Assembly (NCBI GenBank): GCA_000756795.1
Contig: CCSI01000005.1
Coordinates: forward strand, 124,001-188,000
Length of the DNA: 64,000 nt
Direction of reading: 5' to 3'
Source: Qipengyuania vulgaris
GTDB lineage: Bacteria; Pseudomonadota; Alphaproteobacteria; Sphingomonadales; Sphingomonadaceae
How positions within the stretch are numbered: position 1 is the first letter of the stretch; each line of letters begins with the position of its first letter. A program made the position numbers and the translations under genes. Positions 62,838 to 64,000 of the stretch are shown one piece after another. Below the pieces are notes generated by a model. It searched no databases. It was not told the DNA's origin and was given only the letters and a program-made list of their open reading frames with translations.

Positions 62838-63020
62838 AGTGTGGACCGAATTAACGATATTGGCCCGCATAGGCAAAGGCTTGGGCGCACCTGTTGATAA
62901 ATCCTCCAAGCAGCACTTGGCATCGCATTGCGCCTATGCTCGGGTTGACCTCGCGAGCGGGCGTCCGCAAAGGGTGCGCGCGCCTCGAATCGCGTACAAT
63001 TTTGCCGGAGAACGAACCCC

Positions 63021-64000
63021 ATGAGTCTCGACACCGCACGCATGGTCCAGATGGCCAATGCCATCAGGGCACTCTCGATGGATGCGGTGCAAGCGGCGAA
63101 CTCAGGGCATCCCGGCATGCCGATGGGCATGGCCGATGTCGCGACCGTGCTGTTCAGCGAATATCTCAAGCATGACCCCAGCGCGCCTGACTGGGCCGAC
63201 CGAGACCGTTTCGTGCTGTCGGCGGGCCATGGTTCGATGCTGGTTTACAGCCTGCTGCACCTGTCGGGCTATGCCCATCCGACGATGGACGACATCCGCA
63301 ACTTCCGCCAGCTTGGCAGCCCTTGCGCCGGCCATCCGGAAAACTTCCTCCTCGACGGTGTGGAATGCACCACCGGCCCGCTGGGCCAGGGTCTCGCAAT
63401 GGCGGTCGGCATGGCGATTGCCGAGCGCAAGCTCAACGCCGATTTCGGCAGCGATATCGTCGACCACAAGACCTGGGTCATCGCCGGTGACGGGTGCCTG
63501 ATGGAAGGCATCAACCACGAGGCCATCGGCCTTGCGGGTCATCTCAAGCTCGGCCGCATGAACGTGTTGTGGGACGACAATAACATCACCATCGACGGTT
63601 CGACCGACCTCTCGACCAGCGAAGACATCAAGGCCCGTTACGAAGCGACCGGCTGGCATGTCACCAGCTGCGACGGGCACGATTTCGATGACATCCGCCG
63701 AGCCATGGACGAAGCGCAGGCCGACGATCGTCCCTCGCTGATCGCCTGCCGCACGGTCATCGGCAAGGGCGCGCCCAACAAGCAGGGCACCAGCGCCACC
63801 CACGGTGCGCCGCTGGGCGACGAGGAAATCTCCGCCGCACGCGAAGTGCTGGGTTGGGATCACAAGCCATTCGAAATTCCCGAGCAGGTGCTGACCGACT
63901 GGCGCGGCACTGCCGAAAGCGGGCAGGCCGAGCACAAGGGCTGGCAGGACCGCCTCGCAAACGACGGCCGCCGCGCCGATTTCGAGCGCCGAATGGCGGG
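63021..64000 (+). CDS. tkt: Transketolase (partial, runs off the window)
   Basis: The first 326 codons of transketolase, a ThDP enzyme moving two-carbon units in the pentose phosphate pathway. Visible are [44 protein letters not shown], and the ThDP/metal site [13 protein letters not shown] followed by [12 protein letters not shown]. The reading frame is open to the last base. GGAG precedes the ATG by about 10 bases, and TACAAT at 62995 could be a -10 box. Confidence 0.96.
   Translation, partial: MSLDTARMVQMANAIRALSMDAVQAANSGHPGMPMGMADVATVLFSEYLKHDPSAPDWADRDRFVLSAGHGSMLVYSLLHLSGYAHPTMDDIRNFRQLGSPCAGHPENFLLDGVECTTGPLGQGLAMAVGMAIAERKLNADFGSDIVDHKTWVIAGDGCLMEGINHEAIGLAGHLKLGRMNVLWDDNNITIDGSTDLSTSEDIKARYEATGWHVTSCDGHDFDDIRRAMDEAQADDRPSLIACRTVIGKGAPNKQGTSATHGAPLGDEEISAAREVLGWDHKPFEIPEQVLTDWRGTAESGQAEHKGWQDRLANDGRRADFERRMA

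Overview
The window is GC-rich, densely coded chromosomal DNA from an alphaproteobacterium. The best fit is Sphingomonadales, most likely Erythrobacteraceae (Erythrobacter/Qipengyuania-like). This rests on protein sequence character, on the lepB-rnc-era, sdhE-mfd-recG and zapA-6S-cyclo-ligase neighbourhoods, on the argJ/hisN-like and ppk/ppx pairs, and on a DUF2842 gene. It is an inference from reading, not a database match. About 63 protein genes, three tRNAs (Asn-GTT, Pro-CGG, Asp-GTC) and one probable 6S RNA can be supported. The window opens in the last codons of a Lys/Ala-rich protein and closes inside transketolase.

Layout. 1-0.7 kb: three small proteins of unknown role. 0.7-3.1 kb (-): era, rnc, lepB. 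3.2-14.4 kb (+): pgi, a diiron ferritin-like protein with a GtrA-type membrane protein, an RhlE-type RNA helicase, glutathione reductase, two short-chain dehydrogenases, TspO, UbiK, RecO, LeuB and a GT2-GtrA fusion. That fusion faces a PMT-type glycosyltransferase. 15.7-19.8 kb: a membrane protein/TetR divergent pair with two operator palindromes, metZ, MgtC, a DsbA-fold isomerase and apaG. 19.8-25.7 kb (-): ppx, ppk, a hisN-like phosphatase and argJ. 25.8-29.8 kb: a small secreted protein, secA, a TauE-type permease and tRNA-Asn. 29.9-38.9 kb: nadK, a degenerate-GGDEF/EAL protein, mfd, sdhE, recG and a fructosamine-kinase-family gene overlapping a low-molecular-weight phosphatase.

39.4-53.7 kb is the main accessory region, a cell-surface glycan locus. 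It holds two PAPS-type sulfotransferases, four GT2 enzymes, one GT4, one DUF354 protein, a Wzx-like flippase, two GT-C-like membrane proteins, a methyltransferase and a GtrA protein. It ends beside tRNA-Pro. 53.9-64 kb returns to core metabolism: thyA, a branched-chain 2-oxoacid dehydrogenase operon (E1 alpha, E1 beta, E2) behind a good sigma-70-type promoter, a DUF1801/YdeI protein, tRNA-Asp, a GPH-type transporter, DUF2842, 5-formyl-THF cyclo-ligase, 6S RNA, zapA with a small coiled-coil gene, and tkt.

The most interesting structures are: the sulfated-glycan locus and its tightly overlapping flippase-sulfotransferase-GT4-GT2 operon; a secA terminator whose loop holds the next gene's start codon; a dispersed-repeat-like element that supplies the N-terminus of Era; a 19-bp tandem repeat at the sdhE/mfd junction; and a probable deglycation pair (fructosamine-kinase-like plus LMW phosphatase). 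No CRISPR array, prophage, transposase or known defence system was seen.
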